Notes: a model not told the origin generated them from the sequence alone. A stretch of DNA of 16,146 nt from Nitrolancea sp040255925 (GCA_040255925.1 JBDZVX010000055.1:1-16146), one strand, 5' to 3'. Shown: positions 6,662-14,159, numbered from the stretch's first letter. A program made the numbers and translations.

Positions 6662-9082
6662 ATGTGTGCTATAGTCCGGATCGATTTTCACGGCTTCCGG
6701 CTGGGGACGCCGGAGGCTGAGAATAGATGGGGAGCCTATGATCGGCCAGGGTACGTGACTGAGCGGGATGGCACTCGAACGCTCGCGCTTAACGACCGGC
6801 AATCCCAGAATAGTCACGATGGAAAACCGCACCAGAATACGACCACGCGGCGCCCATCGAACGGCACGACTTCCAAGGTGACATCCTCCGGTTCCGGCAA
6901 GCGAGACTACCGCCTTGATTTTCTCCGCGGACTCGCTGTCTTGGTGATGGTCGTCGACCATGTCGCTGGACCGTCGCCGCTGCATGTGCTGACCGGCGGC
7001 AATCGCTTTTTTGTGTCGGCCGCTGAGGGATTTGTCTTTATTTCTGGCTTTCTCGTCGGCATCGTGTACGGCGCAAAGGTCCGCCGTCATGGATGGCCGC
7101 TGGCCGCCCGGCAGGCACTCGGCCGTGCCTTCACACTCTACGCCGTCAGCGTATGGCTGACCCTCGCGGCTGCGTTCTTCTCGTCCGCCTTCGCTCTCGG
7201 TTCGGCACCCGATCCGCAGCAGACTACTATCGGCCGCTTCCTGCTAGAGATCATGACGTTCCAGCGCGCCTACTATCTGGTTGATGTCATGCAGCTCTAT
7301 ACGTTGCTGCTGGCGGTCACACCACCAGCGCTCTGGCTGCTACATCGCGGGCAGTGGCGCTGGCTTCTCGCTCCCAGTTTCGGCATGTGGCTCGCGTTCC
7401 AGCTTTCCGGCGGGGAATTCCACGTCCCGTGGCCGATCCAGGACAATCCAGTGTTCGAATTCGCAACCTGGCAACTGCTGTTCTTTGGTGCCATGGCGCT
7501 CGGCTACGAGCGCGTCGCCGCCCAGCGAGTTTGGACACGGTTCACCCAACCACTTCGCGCCCGCTTGCCTGGGGGATGGCTCTCGCCGCTGGCGGTGCTG
7601 GTCGGAATCATGATCTGGCTGAACATGACTGACGGAGCGATCCTGCGGGACATCGGTCTCGTGACGGATTCAGCCGCAGCGCTTGACGTGTGGTTCGATA
7701 AGACCCGACTCCCGCCGCTTCGGCTGCTGGCCGCCGCGATCGTGTTCGCCTTCGCGTGGTCCGCGGTGAACCGTTTTTGGGGTTTTCTGACGCGGATATC
7801 GGGGTGGCTTTTACTTCCGATCGGGACCCGAGCGCTCAACGCCTACGTGACCCACGTGCTGATCGTCGCCATCATCGGGGCCGTAATGGTTAACCCCACC
7901 GCCGCAACGCGTCACGTGATCCAACTCGGGTTTTCGGTTCCGGCATTGAATCTCGTGAGCCAGGTCCTCGCGTTGCTGGCCGTCTGGATCATCGCCCGGT
8001 CCAGCGCTCCTCTGCGGATGGTCGCATGGCTGGGCCGACCGCCGGTCCGGATCATTCGATCCACGGGCGATTCCAATACCGGCAGGCAGTGGATGGTCTC
8101 CCCTTCTCTCGGCGCGCTGGCTTTGTTGACCGTGGGAAGCGTGGCGGCACTCGCGGCCCCCTGGCCATCCGGCCTTTCATTCCCGGGAGAGCCGTCGGGA
8201 GCACAAGCTCGCGTAACGGTTCCACACATCGAGGCCACGGCCACCGCCAAACGGGGAATCGCCAATATTCGACCGGAAACCGGCAACAAAGCGACGGACC
8301 ATGCCGACGCCAAATCAACGCTCCTCGACCGGACGTTCTACAGCCCAACACTCGGGCGTGAAATTCCCTACGGCATATACCTCCCGCCCAACTACCAGAT
8401 CGATGCGAACCGGCGATATCCGGTCCTGTACCTCCTGCACGGCGCGCCAACCAATTACACCGAGTGGGCGCAGCTCGGTTTGGCGGATGCGGCGGACGAG
8501 CTGATCGCGGACGATCGGATTCAACCGTTTATCGTGGTCTTCGTCGAAGGCGAGGGAAGCTACTATTTCAACCACCAGGATGGGCCAGCCTGGGGTGACT
8601 ACGTAGCGCGCGACGTGGTCCAGCACATAGACGCCACTGAGCGAACACTCCCAGACCCTGCCAGTCGGGCGATCGGCGGTCTGAGTATGGGCGGCCTGGG
8701 CGCCCTCCAACTTGGGCTCAATTACCGGGACGTCTTCGGAATCATCGGCGCGCATGGACCCGCCCTCTGGGCGGCGGAAGAACATCCCGATGTCCTCGGG
8801 AGCCCGGACTACTATGCTCAGTACGACCCGCGTGTATTGGCCCGTACCGCGGACCGGCAGCCGCTGGCTACTTGGCTCGACGTCCCATCGCAAGACCCCT
8901 GGCTTGAACGTGATAACGAACTCCGGCAGACCTTTGAGGATCGCGGCTGGCCGCTCGTGTTTGAGATTTACGAAGGCGAGCACAAGTCCGAGTACTGGTA
9001 TAGCCACATTCCCGACTACCTGGCCTTCTACTCGGAGAACCTCAGCTTCGCGCCGGTCGCACCGATCGGCGGAACCCCGTAA
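6662..9082 (+). CDS. OpgC-like membrane acyltransferase fused to Fes/esterase-D-like hydrolase
   Basis: An 806-residue protein when read from the ATG at 6662. Residues 1-80 are hydrophilic and unconserved in look. From residue 81 an OpgC-like domain begins (YRLDFLRGLAVLVMVVDHV, with the Asp-His pair in helix 1, then FVSAAEGFVFISGFLVG) and runs with about ten helices to about 455. One more helix follows (481-503), then a polar linker, then an alpha/beta-hydrolase domain from about 560: PVLYLLHG oxyanion region, nucleophile elbow GLSMGG with Ser675, and GEHKSEYW with probable catalytic His774, as in enterochelin esterase and S-formylglutathione hydrolase relatives. Known for the families: OpgC transfers succinyl groups to glucans; Fes-type enzymes hydrolyse esters. 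The start is uncertain: the frame is open from a TTG at 6608, and GTG at 6755 or 6878 would also retain the domains; none has a good ribosome site. The gene diverges from the siderophore operon. Confidence 0.85.
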   Translation: MCAIVRIDFHGFRLGTPEAENRWGAYDRPGYVTERDGTRTLALNDRQSQNSHDGKPHQNTTTRRPSNGTTSKVTSSGSGKRDYRLDFLRGLAVLVMVVDHVAGPSPLHVLTGGNRFFVSAAEGFVFISGFLVGIVYGAKVRRHGWPLAARQALGRAFTLYAVSVWLTLAAAFFSSAFALGSAPDPQQTTIGRFLLEIMTFQRAYYLVDVMQLYTLLLAVTPPALWLLHRGQWRWLLAPSFGMWLAFQLSGGEFHVPWPIQDNPVFEFATWQLLFFGAMALGYERVAAQRVWTRFTQPLRARLPGGWLSPLAVLVGIMIWLNMTDGAILRDIGLVTDSAAALDVWFDKTRLPPLRLLAAAIVFAFAWSAVNRFWGFLTRISGWLLLPIGTRALNAYVTHVLIVAIIGAVMVNPTAATRHVIQLGFSVPALNLVSQVLALLAVWIIARSSAPLRMVAWLGRPPVRIIRSTGDSNTGRQWMVSPSLGALALLTVGSVAALAAPWPSGLSFPGEPSGAQARVTVPHIEATATAKRGIANIRPETGNKATDHADAKSTLLDRTFYSPTLGREIPYGIYLPPNYQIDANRRYPVLYLLHGAPTNYTEWAQLGLADAADELIADDRIQPFIVVFVEGEGSYYFNHQDGPAWGDYVARDVVQHIDATERTLPDPASRAIGGLSMGGLGALQLGLNYRDVFGIIGAHGPALWAAEEHPDVLGSPDYYAQYDPRVLARTADRQPLATWLDVPSQDPWLERDNELRQTFEDRGWPLVFEIYEGEHKSEYWYSHIPDYLAFYSENLSFAPVAPIGGTP

Positions 9083-9151
9083 ACATGGTTAAGAGTGAAG
9101 CGTGGTGAATGCGAACGTCGCGCGCGTGTACCTTACGGGGATCGACCGGCC

Positions 9152-9183
9152 CGGGACCCACGGCGGGAATTCCGGTCCCGTTT
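9152..9183 (+). terminator. Candidate terminator between convergent genes
   Basis: Arms CGGGACC (9152-9158) and GGTCCCG (9174-9180), a 15-base loop that can nest a short GG/CC pair, then TTT. It lies 70 bases after the stop of the OpgC-esterase gene and before the end of the convergent VOC gene. The U-run is short, so efficiency is doubtful. Confidence 0.4.
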
Positions 9184-9194
9184 AGACCCGCGTT

Positions 9195-9623
9195 CTACGT
9201 CTGCTCAAGACGATGGGCTGCTTCCCGGAGCGTCTCCGACCAGCGCGAGATCGGCAACGGGCTGGCAAGCTCCAAAAGGTTGCCGGCGGGATCACGGAAC
9301 TGGGCGGCGCGAACGCCCCATTCAGGATAGTCAGCAGGACCAGACACAAATCGCGCGCCGGCACGTTTGAGCAGATCGACTGAACCATCGAGATCTTCGA
9401 CACTGAAAATCAGGACGACTCGATCCTGGCCTGGACCGTTCTCGGTCACCGTGGTCCCCGGCTGAGGCCGGAAAAGTGTGAGCGAGGTCCCTTCCGCGAG
9501 ACGAAAGCCGGCGTACTGGGCACCCTCCTCGCCCCAAAGGAGGTGCAAGCCCATGGTGTCCCGGTAAAACCGGAAACACGCGTCAAAGTTGGTGACCACA
9601 AGCCTGACCTGGCTTATCGCCAT
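9195..9623 (-). CDS. VOC (glyoxalase/bleomycin-resistance fold) protein
   Basis: A 142-residue protein beginning MAISQVRLVVTNFDACFRFY, the standard first beta-alpha unit of the vicinal-oxygen-chelate fold. Two beta-alpha-beta-beta-beta modules are visible; the second begins near VVLIFSVEDLDGSVDLLKRAG and ends with FRDPAGNLLELASP, which carries the usual metal-ligand Glu. Families of this fold include glyoxalases, extradiol dioxygenases and drug-binding proteins; the substrate is not readable. The start is set at ATG 9623 because GAGGAAGAGG lies a few bases upstream and the fold starts there; the frame stays open to 9728 but those residues look non-coding. About 190 bases separate it from the next gene upstream. 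Confidence 0.88.
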   Translation of the reverse strand: MAISQVRLVVTNFDACFRFYRDTMGLHLLWGEEGAQYAGFRLAEGTSLTLFRPQPGTTVTENGPGQDRVVLIFSVEDLDGSVDLLKRAGARFVSGPADYPEWGVRAAQFRDPAGNLLELASPLPISRWSETLREAAHRLEQT

Positions 9624-9812
9624 TGTGTTTCCTCTTCCTCGTGTCACGCCGACGAATATGCGTCGAGCGTCCAGTTTCCCGAGCGGTTGCCCAATCTCTG
9701 CTTTTTCTCGGCGCACCGGCCGTTCCACCGCTTCAGCATGGCTCGTGACGTTGCCTCATGACTCCCCAGCGTATCCATCGTACGACTGCCGCCCTTCCAG
9801 TGGCCGGTGCTG

Positions 9813-10409
9813 CTACTTCGACTGAAGCTGGCTTTCGATTGGCATCCAGCGCTGGAGTACGCGGGTCCAATCAATCCGCACCAGCGCAATCAGCAAAAGA
9901 AGCCCGAAAATCTGCGCTGCCAGGGCAAGCTCACTCCCAACGCCAGGCGTCACAATGTCCCAGAGGGATCGCGCGACCGTAGCCGTGGTCTTGACCCAGA
10001 GCAGGTAACTCACGAACCGAGCTAGGCCAAAGATCACCAGCAGGGGCAGCAGGGGAGCCTTCGCCAAGCCGGCCGCTATAAAGAGCTCATTGCTCGGCAC
10101 CGGTCCCAGCACGAACAGGAGCAGGAGCGGGACGCTGACCGCTTTACGTTGCCGGAGGACAATCGTGAGCGATCGAAGATTCTCCTGGCGCCCCTTCGAG
10201 AGAAACCGCGCGCCGAACGCACGGCTCGCCAAGGCCAGAAGACCGCGCCCGGTGGTTGCCGCCGTGGCCCCTACGGCGGCCAGCGGCAAGATAGGGAATG
10301 CGTAACTCAGATGGAAATAGGCCAGCAACGACCAGGTCGGCGGCATAAACGCCGGGATGACATTCAACACGACTGTTCGGCTCCAGGCCGGAAGCCATTC
10401 CACGATCAT
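9813..10409 (-). CDS. Small multi-pass membrane protein, VTT/DedA (SNARE-associated)-like
   Basis: A 198-residue hydrophobic protein with about five membrane segments. The layout resembles VTT-domain proteins: a Gly/Ala-rich helix (LAAVGATAATTGRGLLALASR), a basic loop (RFLSKGRQENLRSL), then GPVPSNELFIAAGLAKAPLLP, similar to the P-x-S/G-E-x3-x-AG turn of that family, followed by two more helices. VTT proteins act as lipid scramblases or in envelope homeostasis; no catalytic residue can be named. The match is by shape, so an unrelated membrane protein remains possible. The ATG at 10409 shares its A with the upstream stop (TGATG), so it is translationally coupled to the Usp-YceI gene. Confidence 0.75.
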   Translation of the reverse strand: MIVEWLPAWSRTVVLNVIPAFMPPTWSLLAYFHLSYAFPILPLAAVGATAATTGRGLLALASRAFGARFLSKGRQENLRSLTIVLRQRKAVSVPLLLLFVLGPVPSNELFIAAGLAKAPLLPLLVIFGLARFVSYLLWVKTTATVARSLWDIVTPGVGSELALAAQIFGLLLLIALVRIDWTRVLQRWMPIESQLQSK

Positions 10410-11998
10410 CAGGCATCCTGTGCGGCGTCCCCGATGCCCTGGCCGGCCGTCCCGATTTCACGCTTAACCGCCTCAATGTTGAGGCTAATACTCACCGTAT
10501 CTCCGATCATGATCCCACCAGCCTCTAGTGGCTGATTCCAGGTGATCCCAAACTCTCGCCGGTCGATCCGCGTCGTGGCGGTAAAGCTCGCGCGCTGTTG
10601 GCCCCAGGGATCGCGGCCGAAGCCCAGGAAGATGGCTTCCAGCGTGACCGGCCGGGTCACGCCATGCATCCGGAGGTCGCCAACGATCCGGAAGTGGTCA
10701 GCGCTCAGCAGATCGATCCGCCGGCTCACGAAGAGAATGGTCGGGTACGTCTCGACATCGAAAAAATCGCCCGAGCGCAGGTGGATATCGCGTTGCTCCT
10801 GGCCCGTGTCAATGCTGGAGACATCGATCTCGACCTCAACGGCTGCCGGAAGCGCTTCCGCGTGGGTGAAGGCAATGAAACCGCTGAACCGGTTGAAGCG
10901 GCCTTTGATGGTGCTGATCATCAGATGCCGGATGGCAAACTCGATTTCACTGTGGGACGGATCGATCTCCCAACGGGCCGCTTCGGCCTCCCACGCCGCC
11001 AGCTGACCGGTCTCGCTCCGCATCGCGGCTACCTCCTGTTCCGGCTCGGGGCTCGGGCTGACGCCTTTCGTCTCCAATGCTTCAGCACTCGCCGGCTGTG
11101 GCTCTCCAGCCTCGTGACCTCCGGAAACCGCCGGGCGAGATACTTCCGTCCAGGCCACCTCCGCCGGACGGACCATCAGAACCGGCGCGGTTCCAAGCCG
11201 CAGCAGGCGCTCCGCCAGACTCCGAGAGCCGAACCGACGAAGTCCAGTTCGCCCACGGCTGGCCATCACGATGAGATCGGCAGCCGTCTCCTTCTCGAAA
11301 CGAAGGAGTTCGTCTTCTGTGAATCCGGCAAGCACCCGGGGATGCACCCGGATTCCCTCATGGCCAAGCCGGTCGGCGAGGGTATTGAGATAGGCATCCG
11401 CATCCCGCACCGATCGTTGGTACTCCTCCGCCAGTTTTTCCGCGACCGCCGGATCTTCCGTCACAGATGTCGTATCCGCGACCTGAGCGAGCCACAGATC
11501 GGCGTCGAGGACTCGCGCCAGCTCTGCCGCGTAGGGTAGCGCTGCTTCGGCATAGGCGGAGCCATCGAGAGGAACCAAGATGGAGCGAATAGCGCAGGGG
11601 GTTGCCGGTACGGCACCTGAGCGAATAAGCAACACCGGAACGGTCGCGTCACGAACCACTTGATCGGCGACCGAACCATACAGCAATCGGCCAAGCCCAC
11701 CTCGACCATGCGTCGTCATCGCGATGATCGGTTCCGGCACATTCCCCGCGGCAGCTATGATCTCATTCGCGGGATTCCCAAGCCGGATTTCCGTCTGAAC
11801 GCGATGGTCTAAGTCCTTTGCGACGTCATCCAGGTAGGCGAACGTCTCCTCTTTGAGCACGGCCGACGCACTGGCAGGGAGCACCTGGAGTAGCAGCAGT
11901 CCGGCGCCGGTATGTTGAGCGACCTGACCGGCACAGGGCAGGACCTGCTCCGCCAGTTCCGATCCGTCCATGGGAACGATTACGGAATTGAACATCAT
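10409..11998 (-). CDS. Tandem universal stress (UspA) domains fused to a YceI domain
   Basis: A 529-residue three-domain protein. Usp domain 1 (about 1-130) starts with VIVPMDGS and has T-x2-G-x9-GS near its end, so one Gly of the ATP-binding motif is changed. Usp domain 2 (about 137-295) starts with ILVPLDGS; its late motif reads SRGRTGLRRFGSRS, with the usual final GS displaced, so its ATP site may be impaired. A polar linker rich in Glu, Ala and Pro (about 296-340) leads to a YceI domain (about 342-515): WEIDPSHSEIEFAIRHLM, TGQEQRD, SGDFFDVETYP and the final strands. YceI lipocalin-like barrels bind isoprenoid lipids and are often periplasmic; here there is no signal peptide, so the barrel should be cytoplasmic. 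The start ATG 11998 (or 11995) follows GGGGAG. An internal start for YceI alone is described separately. Confidence 0.92.
   Translation of the reverse strand: MMFNSVIVPMDGSELAEQVLPCAGQVAQHTGAGLLLLQVLPASASAVLKEETFAYLDDVAKDLDHRVQTEIRLGNPANEIIAAAGNVPEPIIAMTTHGRGGLGRLLYGSVADQVVRDATVPVLLIRSGAVPATPCAIRSILVPLDGSAYAEAALPYAAELARVLDADLWLAQVADTTSVTEDPAVAEKLAEEYQRSVRDADAYLNTLADRLGHEGIRVHPRVLAGFTEDELLRFEKETAADLIVMASRGRTGLRRFGSRSLAERLLRLGTAPVLMVRPAEVAWTEVSRPAVSGGHEAGEPQPASAEALETKGVSPSPEPEQEVAAMRSETGQLAAWEAEAARWEIDPSHSEIEFAIRHLMISTIKGRFNRFSGFIAFTHAEALPAAVEVEIDVSSIDTGQEQRDIHLRSGDFFDVETYPTILFVSRRIDLLSADHFRIVGDLRMHGVTRPVTLEAIFLGFGRDPWGQQRASFTATTRIDRREFGITWNQPLEAGGIMIGDTVSISLNIEAVKREIGTAGQGIGDAAQDA
11021..11037 (-). 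promoter_or_regulatory. Internal Shine-Dalgarno and ATG before the YceI domain
   Basis: Inside the Usp-YceI gene the leftward strand reads AGGAGGT (11037-11031), seven bases, then an in-frame ATG (11023-11021). This is stronger than most real ribosome sites in the window. Initiation here would give a separate YceI protein of 204 residues (10409-11023), close to the size of stand-alone members. It may be a relic of a separate yceI gene before fusion or a working second start. Confidence 0.55.
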
Positions 11999-12403
11999 TC
12001 ACACTCCCCTCTTTCCATTGCGGCCATCGCCTGTGTGCGGCGGTGTCACTCGCGACCGCGATCAGACGAAAATAGACCGGAGGCGACCGGCCCCAGCATC
12101 ATGACCGAGAATGCATCGAGCACGAGAAAAACCTCATCTACCGAATTGGCCTCCTTCCAGGATGGTACCGCCGTGGGCATCACAGAATCATCGCAGGGTC
12201 AATGGTCGAGATTACAATACTGCTACAGGACCGCCGGAACCGGTGAGATCGTGGCAGGGCACACAGTCGCCGTAAGCAGTCATTCCGAATCCAAGCGGCG
12301 AGCAGTCATCCATCGCGGCCATTAGGCGATCCCTAGGTGCTCAAATGTGCTGTAGGAGAACGGACGGCTGAGACCGCATTCGGGCTGGTGGTCCACGGTG
12401 AAA
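11999..12403 (-). other. Intergenic region upstream of the Usp-YceI gene
   Basis: About 405 bases between the WrbA-like stop and the Usp-YceI start. Short open frames here match nothing and have no ribosome sites. A TGTAAT sequence (read leftward, near 12213-12218) could be a -10, but it has no good -35 at the right spacing. The ribosome site GGGGAG sits next to 12003-12008. No terminator, RNA gene or repeat was seen. Confidence 0.4.
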
Positions 12404-13162
12404 TCACTGGCCCGCCATCCGGCGCTTCCATTCCTCCGAGCTTTGTTGTCGCTGCCACTCGTCCCGTCCCCAGGCAAGCCAGGTGGTCACTTCGGCCACC
12501 CGCTCGCCCAGATCCTGCGCTTCCCTCCGCGCCTCCTCAGTCACGGGCCAGTTCCCTTCCGGCCCAGCGATCGCGGTCGCTCCATAGGGGGCCGTCACGT
12601 TCTCCAGAATCGGCTCCTGCTGGCCCGGCGTGACAATGATCATGCCGAGATGCATCAGGATGGTCAGGATTGAGTGCAGGGTCAGCTCATTACCACCATG
12701 GGGCGTCCCAGAGCTGGTAAAGGCTGCCCCGACCTTGTCCCGCAGGAGGTAGTGCCGCCACGGCCGGGTCCGATCGGTCACCGGCGGATGGCTGGCGGTG
12801 ACACAATCTTCGAAGAGGCGCTTGACCGGTGAGGCCATGACACCGAAGTAGGACGGCGCACCGACGATGAGCGCATCCGCCGACAGCATCTGGTGAACGA
12901 CCAGCGCTCGCCGGTTAGCCATATCCGCTTGCGTCTCGCCCGGCCGCAAATGTTCGATAGGCTGCTCTGGAGCCTCCAAGAAGTTGACCTTGGTACCATC
13001 CACCCGCTTGGCACCCTCGGCAATCAACTCGGCTAAGTCCTTGACGACCCCAAAGCGGCTGTAATAGACGACCAGGATCTCCACCGGCGGGCGATAGCCT
13101 GGCTCCCAGGGTATCCGATCGCCGTGATCCCGACTGGCACCATCACGTTCTTCCTGACTCAT
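12404..13162 (-). CDS. WrbA-like flavodoxin-fold NAD(P)H:quinone oxidoreductase
   Basis: A 252-residue protein. After about 25 polar residues the flavodoxin fold starts with EILVVYYSRFGVV, the phosphate-binding loop for FMN. It continues with LAELIAEGAKRVDGTKV, DALIVGAPSYFGVMASPVKRLFED, DKVGAAFTSSGTPHGGNELTLHSI and LMHLGMIIV, all in WrbA order. WrbA enzymes reduce quinones by two electrons with NAD(P)H and FMN, limiting oxidative stress. It is longer than the usual 200 residues because of N- and C-terminal extensions and an inserted loop near 80-95. The ATG at 13162 is chosen because GGGAG lies about 11 bases upstream; the in-frame GTG at 13174 would leave no room for that site. Confidence 0.9.
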   Translation of the reverse strand: MSQEERDGASRDHGDRIPWEPGYRPPVEILVVYYSRFGVVKDLAELIAEGAKRVDGTKVNFLEAPEQPIEHLRPGETQADMANRRALVVHQMLSADALIVGAPSYFGVMASPVKRLFEDCVTASHPPVTDRTRPWRHYLLRDKVGAAFTSSGTPHGGNELTLHSILTILMHLGMIIVTPGQQEPILENVTAPYGATAIAGPEGNWPVTEEARREAQDLGERVAEVTTWLAWGRDEWQRQQSSEEWKRRMAGQ

Positions 13163-13500
13163 CGGATCACTCACTCCCTTGAAACGAGCACAGGGGATAA
13201 CCTGTTAACACGGAGCAGCAGTGCATTCAGTGCCTGGCTGAATACCAGGTGGCACGACCTCCGTGTGAAGTACGGTTTTCATGACGACGCTTGCAAACAT
13301 CGAACGCACGGCGATCGGCCGCGCCATTAGTCAGACAAACTGCTGAAACACCAAACGCGCATCCAGCGCGCCACGAATTGATGATCCAAGGTCATTGACG
13401 GATGAGCGTCTTTGGCCATCTTCATCCGCGTAGGCCGGCCAATGCCTCACCTCGAGGTGATGGTTCCAGCGATATTCACGGCGCGGCACGTTCATCAGGG
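13163..13500 (-). other. Intergenic region between haem protein and WrbA-like gene
   Basis: About 338 bases without a gene. It contains a 14-bp perfect palindrome (13447-13460) and a small CCTGG/CCAGG hairpin (13233-13249). No convincing promoter pair, RNA gene or coding frame was seen. Confidence 0.4.
13447..13460. promoter_or_regulatory. 14-bp perfect palindrome, possible operator
   Basis: TCACCTCGAGGTGA is fully self-complementary with no loop, so it suits a dimeric DNA-binding protein better than an RNA hairpin. It lies 41 bases past the haem-protein stop and about 285 bases before the WrbA-like start. No regulator gene is in the window. Confidence 0.25.
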
Positions 13501-14046
13501 CTACTCTGGCAAGCTACTTGCCGGAGTGGCTACTGCCCCGGCCAGGGAGGAGCCTCGCTGATCTTGTGTACCGGGACCAAAGGTCGCGGTGAGCCCTTGA
13601 ATGAGTGCTTGGCGCTCAGCCGGTGATAGCCGGGCATCGGGATGCGTCGGCAGGTAAATCCAGGGCGGCATCTCCCCATCCCGTACCGATTTCACGATTT
13701 CGTCGGTCTCTTCTTGTGGCCGGTCCCACTCCGAGAAATTGATATCGGCGCGGCCCTCATCGACATCACGCTGGGTGTACCAGGAGATCGGTGCCACGTT
13801 GCTGTACCAGGGCCAGGTTGTCTCATTGCTGTGGCAGTCGAAGCAGGCCCGGACGGCCAATTCCCGGGTCCGCGGGCTATCCCAGGCCGGCTCCATCGTC
13901 ACCGGCGGATTGGTGTGATTCCGGCCGTAGGGAACGAACTGGATCAAGACCGCCAGGACAACAAATCCAACCGCCCCCCAGGTGATGACCTTCTTCCACC
14001 TGATTTTTCTTCTAGGCTTCGTAGGCTTCACTGGTGCCGAATCCAT
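13501..14046 (-). CDS. Membrane-anchored haem-binding domain protein (CxxCH)
   Basis: A 181-residue protein. A basic N-terminus (KPTKPRRKIRWKK) is followed by one membrane helix (about 21-38), then an extracytoplasmic domain with CFDCH at 68-72, a c-type haem site with His72 as proximal ligand. The sequence around it (ACFDCHSNETTWPWYS, later PISWYTQRDVDEGRADINFSEW and DGEMPPWIY) matches the haem-binding domain family of cytochrome-like proteins found in Bacteroidota and Chloroflexota; MPPW may supply the Met ligand. The likely role is electron transfer outside the membrane. The start ATG 14046 has AAGGAG seven bases upstream. An in-frame ATG at 14109 adds 21 residues but has a poorer site. 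The C-terminal tail (about 155-181) is low complexity. Confidence 0.9.
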   Translation of the reverse strand: MDSAPVKPTKPRRKIRWKKVITWGAVGFVVLAVLIQFVPYGRNHTNPPVTMEPAWDSPRTRELAVRACFDCHSNETTWPWYSNVAPISWYTQRDVDEGRADINFSEWDRPQEETDEIVKSVRDGEMPPWIYLPTHPDARLSPAERQALIQGLTATFGPGTQDQRGSSLAGAVATPASSLPE

Positions 14047-14051
14047 ACCCG

Positions 14052-14084
14052 ATCTCCTTTCCACGCGCCACCTCACGGCCGCCG
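14052..14084 (-). repeat. Leader repeat copy 1 (contains the haem-gene ribosome site)
   Basis: A 33-base unit matching copy 2 at 14127-14159 at 29 of 33 positions. Read leftward it ends with AAGGAGAT, the ribosome site of the haem-binding gene. Confidence 0.7.
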
Positions 14085-14116
14085 CACACGCCAACTCAGT
14101 CGCTATCATCCCTGCC

Positions 14117-14122
14117 TCACAT
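14117..14122 (-). other. Start-stop element ATGTGA
   Basis: Read leftward, AAGGAG of repeat copy 2 is followed after six bases by ATG and at once by TGA. This is a minimal open frame with an optimal ribosome site, 71 bases upstream of the haem-gene start. It may be a relic of the duplication or may hold ribosomes in the leader. Confidence 0.45.
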
Positions 14123-14126
14123 TAGA

Positions 14127-14159
14127 ATCTCCTTTCTACGCGCTACATCACGGCCACCG
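14127..14159 (-). repeat. Leader repeat copy 2
   Basis: The second 33-base copy, 75 bases from copy 1, directly after the permease stop (11 bases). It keeps the AAGGAGAT ribosome site but leads into the ATGTGA start-stop instead of a gene. Confidence 0.7.

Noticed and set aside
8315..9007. A leftward open frame (230 codons) opposite the esterase domain
   Set aside because: The esterase motifs are on the rightward strand; this is its shadow.
9624..9728. A 35-residue N-terminal extension of the VOC protein
   Set aside because: The fold and a good ribosome site begin at 9623; the upstream codons look like non-coding sequence.
10598..11539. A rightward open frame (313 codons) opposite the Usp-YceI gene
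   Set aside because: It is antisense to three clear domains and has no motif of its own.
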